This document shows positions 6,348-8,556 of a DNA stretch of 8,556 nucleotides, piece by piece. The notes beneath the pieces are model-generated. The model searched no databases. It had not been told where the DNA came from and worked only from the letters and a program-made list of their open reading frames with translations. Within the stretch, counting starts at the first letter, position 1. The number at the start of each line of letters is the position of its first letter. Source of the DNA: Akkermansia muciniphila (GTDB lineage: Bacteria > Verrucomicrobiota > Verrucomicrobiia > Verrucomicrobiales > V1-33); the NCBI GenBank assembly GCA_943331195.2, contig CALQKQ020000134.1:1-8556 (forward strand). Direction: 5' to 3'. The position numbers and the translations under genes are program-made.

Positions 6348-7136
6348 CTACGGCGTCGGCAGCGCCCTCACCTGGCCGACCGAAATCCCCCCGTCAACCA
6401 AAAGCGTCTGGCCCGTCACATAGGCCGAGGCCTCCGACGCCAAAAACAACAGCGCCCCATCCAAATCGCCCGGCCGCCCCGGCCGCCCCAAAGGAATCCG
6501 CTCGCTCAAATACTCCACCCACGCCTCGTTGTCATAGAGCACCGCATTTTGCGCCGTCTTAAACCATCCCGGCGCCAAACAATTCACCGTGATGCCATGC
6601 GGCCCCCAATCCGACGCCAAGGACATCGTCAGTTGCTTCACCCCTCCCCGGCTCGCCCCATAGGCCGCCAGCCCAGCATAGCCCGCCACACAAGTGACCG
6701 ACCCAATGTTGATGATGCGCCCGCCTCCCGCCCCAATCATGTGCCGCGCCATCGCCTGCGCCATAAAAAAACTGCCGCGCAAGTTCGTGTCGAGCACCGT
6801 GTTCCAATCCTCCCAGGTGACCTCCAAAGCCGGCTTGCGGCGATTGCACCCCGCATTGTTCACCAAAATGTCGATCCGCCCAAAGTGACCCACCGCCGCC
6901 GCCACCGCCTCCCCAATGCTCGCCTCCGCGCGCACCTCCAGCGCCAACGGCAAAGCCCGCCGACCCAAGGCCTCCACCGCCGCCACCGTCTCCGCCAAGT
7001 CCGCCACCGCTCGCGCCGTCACCACCACATCGCACCCCGCCCGCGCCAGCGTCAACGCAAAGCCCCGCCCCAAGCCCCGGCTCGCCCCAGTCACCAGGGC
7101 CGTTTTTCCAGTCAGATCAAAAAGAGAAGCATGCAT
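6348..7136 (-). CDS. SDR oxidoreductase, gluconate/2-deoxygluconate dehydrogenase-like, with YxxxR active site
   Basis: This is a 262-residue classical short-chain dehydrogenase. It shows the cofactor loop TGASRGLG (16-23), NNAG (93-96), Asn118, Ser146, Tyr159, and PGWFKTAQN, ending in TGQTLLVDGG. The overall pattern is that of gluconate 5-dehydrogenase/2-deoxygluconate 3-dehydrogenase and related sugar oxidoreductases. The catalytic lysine of YxxxK is replaced: YGASR, with Arg163 encoded by CGG at 6650-6648. Arg42 after strand 2 hints at NADP(H). I chose ATG 7136 over the in-frame ATG 7166 because MHASLFDLTGKTALVTGAS is a normal SDR beginning and the ten extra residues (VYCYDIFFF...) come from T-rich leader sequence. 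The leader TTTTTTTCTTT sits directly before ATG with no Shine-Dalgarno. It follows the zinc dehydrogenase by 81 bp and precedes the second SDR. The substrate is unknown. Confidence 0.9.
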   Translation of the reverse strand: MHASLFDLTGKTALVTGASRGLGRGFALTLARAGCDVVVTARAVADLAETVAAVEALGRRALPLALEVRAEASIGEAVAAAVGHFGRIDILVNNAGCNRRKPALEVTWEDWNTVLDTNLRGSFFMAQAMARHMIGAGGGRIINIGSVTCVAGYAGLAAYGASRGGVKQLTMSLASDWGPHGITVNCLAPGWFKTAQNAVLYDNEAWVEYLSERIPLGRPGRPGDLDGALLFLASEASAYVTGQTLLVDGGISVGQVRALPTP

Positions 7137-7217
7137 AAAGAAAAAAATGTCATAACAATAAACCACCCACCGCCATCAGCCCAGAAAACCCCATAACCCC
7201 AGCGCGCCAGCGCCGCC

Positions 7218-8252
7218 TCAAGGCTGCAAGATGACCTTAATCAGATCCTCCTTGGCCTCATAAAGCCGCTGAAACCACTCCGCCCCCTCCGCCAAGGGCC
7301 GCACCGCACTCGTCAGCGGCTCCACCCGAATCCGCCCCGCCGCAATTTCCTCCAGCGCCCGCGGATATTCCCCCGCCGAGGCGCAGGACCCAAACAGCGA
7401 AATCTCCCGGGTCACCACCGACTGCAGCGGAAACTCAATGTGCGGCGACAAATTGCCAATCAACCCCACCCGCCCCCCCTTGCGCACGCACGCTATCGCC
7501 GCCGCCACCGTCGCCCGGATGCCCACCGCCTCCATCGCCACATCCACCCCCTGGCCCCCCGTGCGCCGCAGCATTTCCTCCGGCAAATTCACCGTGCTAT
7601 TCGCCGGAAAAACCTCGTCCGCTCCCAATTCCAAGGCCAACTGCAAGCGGGCCTCACTCAAATCCGAAGCATACACCTTGCGGCACCCCGCCGCCTTCAG
7701 CGCCTGAATCGTCAGCAACCCAATGATGCCCGCCCCAATCACCAGCCCCGTCTGACCCGGACTCACTTGCGCCCGATGCACCGCATGCAACGCCACCGCC
7801 GTAGGCTCCACAAAGCACGCCTGCTCAAAGCTCAATCCCTCCGGAATCGGAATCACCACCCGACCCGGCACCGCCACGTATTCCGCAAACGCCCCGTGCT
7901 GCCGATAGTCCGGACAAGACACCCCCAACACCCGCCGGTCCTCGCAAAGATTCACCTGCCCCTCCCGGCAAAACGCGCACTCCCCACAGTAAAGCGTGCT
8001 GTCAAATGTCACCCGCTGCCCCACCACCCAGCTCCCCGCCTCCGGCCCCACCTCCACCACCGTGCCCGCCGCCTCGTGCCCCATGATGATCGGCGGCAGG
8101 CGGCGCCCCGTGCTCCCATCCATCCCATGCACATCGCTGCCGCAAATCCCGCAGGCCGCCACTTTGATCAAGACCTCGTCCGCCCCAAGCTGCGGGACCG
8201 CAGCCTCGCCAAAATAAAACTCCTTATAAGCAGTAAGCGTGAGGGCTTTCAT
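7218..8252 (-). CDS. Zinc-dependent medium-chain dehydrogenase, sorbitol/threonine dehydrogenase type
   Basis: This is a 344-residue, full-length MDR-family alcohol dehydrogenase. The catalytic zinc site is visible as Cys37 (CGICGSDVHG), His59-Glu60 (GHEAAG) and Glu149 (VEP). Four structural-zinc cysteines lie at 89, 92, 95 and 103 (CGECAFCREGQVNLC). The Rossmann loop is GAGIIG (173-178), and Asp197 ends the next strand, favouring NAD+. Relatives oxidise polyols, sugar phosphates or threonine; which applies here cannot be told from the sequence. The ATG is preceded by GGGGTGGGGTC, a poor Shine-Dalgarno. The gene starts 72 bp after the rex stop and leads a run of three dehydrogenases and a small exported protein, suggesting a carbohydrate oxidation pathway whose reducing equivalents enter the NAD(P)H pool. 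Confidence 0.93.
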   Translation of the reverse strand: MKALTLTAYKEFYFGEAAVPQLGADEVLIKVAACGICGSDVHGMDGSTGRRLPPIIMGHEAAGTVVEVGPEAGSWVVGQRVTFDSTLYCGECAFCREGQVNLCEDRRVLGVSCPDYRQHGAFAEYVAVPGRVVIPIPEGLSFEQACFVEPTAVALHAVHRAQVSPGQTGLVIGAGIIGLLTIQALKAAGCRKVYASDLSEARLQLALELGADEVFPANSTVNLPEEMLRRTGGQGVDVAMEAVGIRATVAAAIACVRKGGRVGLIGNLSPHIEFPLQSVVTREISLFGSCASAGEYPRALEEIAAGRIRVEPLTSAVRPLAEGAEWFQRLYEAKEDLIKVILQP

Positions 8253-8324
8253 GACCCCACCCCTAGATCCAAGCCCCCCGCCCTGTCCATCGGGAATGCC
8301 GCCCCCCCCTCATAGCCCTTCTCC

Positions 8325-8556
8325 CTACCTGATAAAATAACTCAAGTTCTCCAACTCCACCGCCAAATCCACGTTGTTCACCACCACCGCCTCGGGGACC
8401 TCTAATACCACGGGGGCAAAGTTCAAAATCGCCTGAATGCCGCAGGCGATCAGCTGGTTCACCACCTGCTGCGCCCCCACCGCCGGCACCGCCAAAATCG
8501 CCATCTTGACGCTCTGCGCCCCAATCAGCCCGGCCAATTCCCCCATCCCATAAATC
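8325..8556 (-). CDS. rex: Redox-sensing transcriptional repressor Rex, C-terminal part (5' end outside window)
   Basis: These are the last 76 or so residues of Rex, the dimeric repressor that binds NADH in its Rossmann domain and releases DNA when NADH/NAD+ rises. The frame is open to the right edge, so the ATG at 8546 is internal. The recognisable Rex sequence is AILAVPAVGAQQVVNQLIACGI, continuing as QAILNFAPVVLEVPEAVVVNNVD and ending in AVELENLSYFIR, which includes the domain-swapped C-terminal helix. The N-terminal winged helix and the NADH glycine loop are outside. It sits upstream of NAD(P)-dependent dehydrogenases in the same direction. I found no convincing Rex operator (TTGTGA-N6-TCACAA type) in the 72-bp gap or elsewhere in the window. 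Confidence 0.93.
   Translation of the reverse strand, partial: IYGMGELAGLIGAQSVKMAILAVPAVGAQQVVNQLIACGIQAILNFAPVVLEVPEAVVVNNVDLAVELENLSYFIR

Noticed and set aside
5659..6423. Long + strand open frame opposite the mannonate-type SDR
   Set aside because: Same antisense composition artefact; the SDR on the minus strand has full family motifs.
7137..7166. ATG 7166 as start of the YxxxR SDR
   Set aside because: The ten added residues come from T-rich leader sequence and do not fit an SDR N-terminus.
7440..8315. 291-codon + strand open frame opposite the zinc dehydrogenase
   Set aside because: It is Arg/His/Pro-rich low-complexity sequence with no recognisable fold. The minus-strand dehydrogenase is complete and motif-rich.
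8253..8324. Rex operator between rex and the zinc dehydrogenase
   Set aside because: I found no TTGTGA/TCACAA dyad or close variant; the gap is mainly G-runs.
1..8556. tRNA, rRNA, CRISPR array, insertion sequence or integrase
   Set aside because: I saw no repeat-spacer periodicity, transposase-like protein, terminal inverted repeats or cloverleaf pattern on either strand. The gene content is housekeeping and metabolic.

Overview
The window is GC-rich chromosomal DNA from a bacterium, most likely Verrucomicrobiota. I base that on protein style (a tRNA hydroxylase fused to an RluA-type enzyme, and SDR enzymes of types I associate with that phylum) and not on a diagnostic marker, so the taxon is a moderate-confidence inference. 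It carries ordinary housekeeping and metabolic genes. I see no mobile element, CRISPR array, tRNA or rRNA.

Layout. On the + strand, 2-1165 is the C-terminal part of an aconitase A gene that runs off the left edge. A 139-bp convergent gap follows. Everything to its right is on the minus strand. In transcription order from the right edge these are: the C-terminal end of the redox repressor rex (8325-8556), a zinc-dependent sorbitol/threonine-type dehydrogenase (7218-8252), an SDR resembling gluconate/2-deoxygluconate dehydrogenases (6348-7136), an SDR resembling the short-chain type of D-mannonate oxidoreductase (5524-6312), a small exported protein (5186-5509), a fusion of a TrhO-like tRNA U34 hydroxylase with an RluA-family pseudouridine synthase (3256-5067), and a translationally coupled pair of a SAM methyltransferase (2309-3178) and a FemAB/GNAT-like acyltransferase (1305-2312).

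How the genes may work together. The three dehydrogenases and the small exported protein are closely spaced and co-directional. They look like a catabolic module for a polyol, sugar or sugar acid, with the substrate unproven. Rex, an NADH/NAD+ sensor, lies just upstream of these enzymes, but no Rex operator is visible in the window. The TrhO-RluA fusion would join two RNA uridine modifications in one chain. The methyltransferase/acyltransferase pair has its own good promoter candidate (TTGACA, 16-bp spacer, GTTAAT) and a 4-bp ATGA overlap, which suggests two steps acting on the same unknown acceptor.

At the scale of the window, the + strand is C-rich whatever the gene direction: aconitase codons end mostly in C and minus-strand codons end mostly in G. 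This points to strong replication-strand skew, with most genes probably on the leading strand. Most minus-strand starts lack a Shine-Dalgarno sequence, and several are preceded by T-rich pyrimidine tracts.

The points most worth a second look are the TrhO-RluA fusion, an SDR whose catalytic YxxxK lysine is arginine, and a cluster of eight G-runs between two minus-strand genes.
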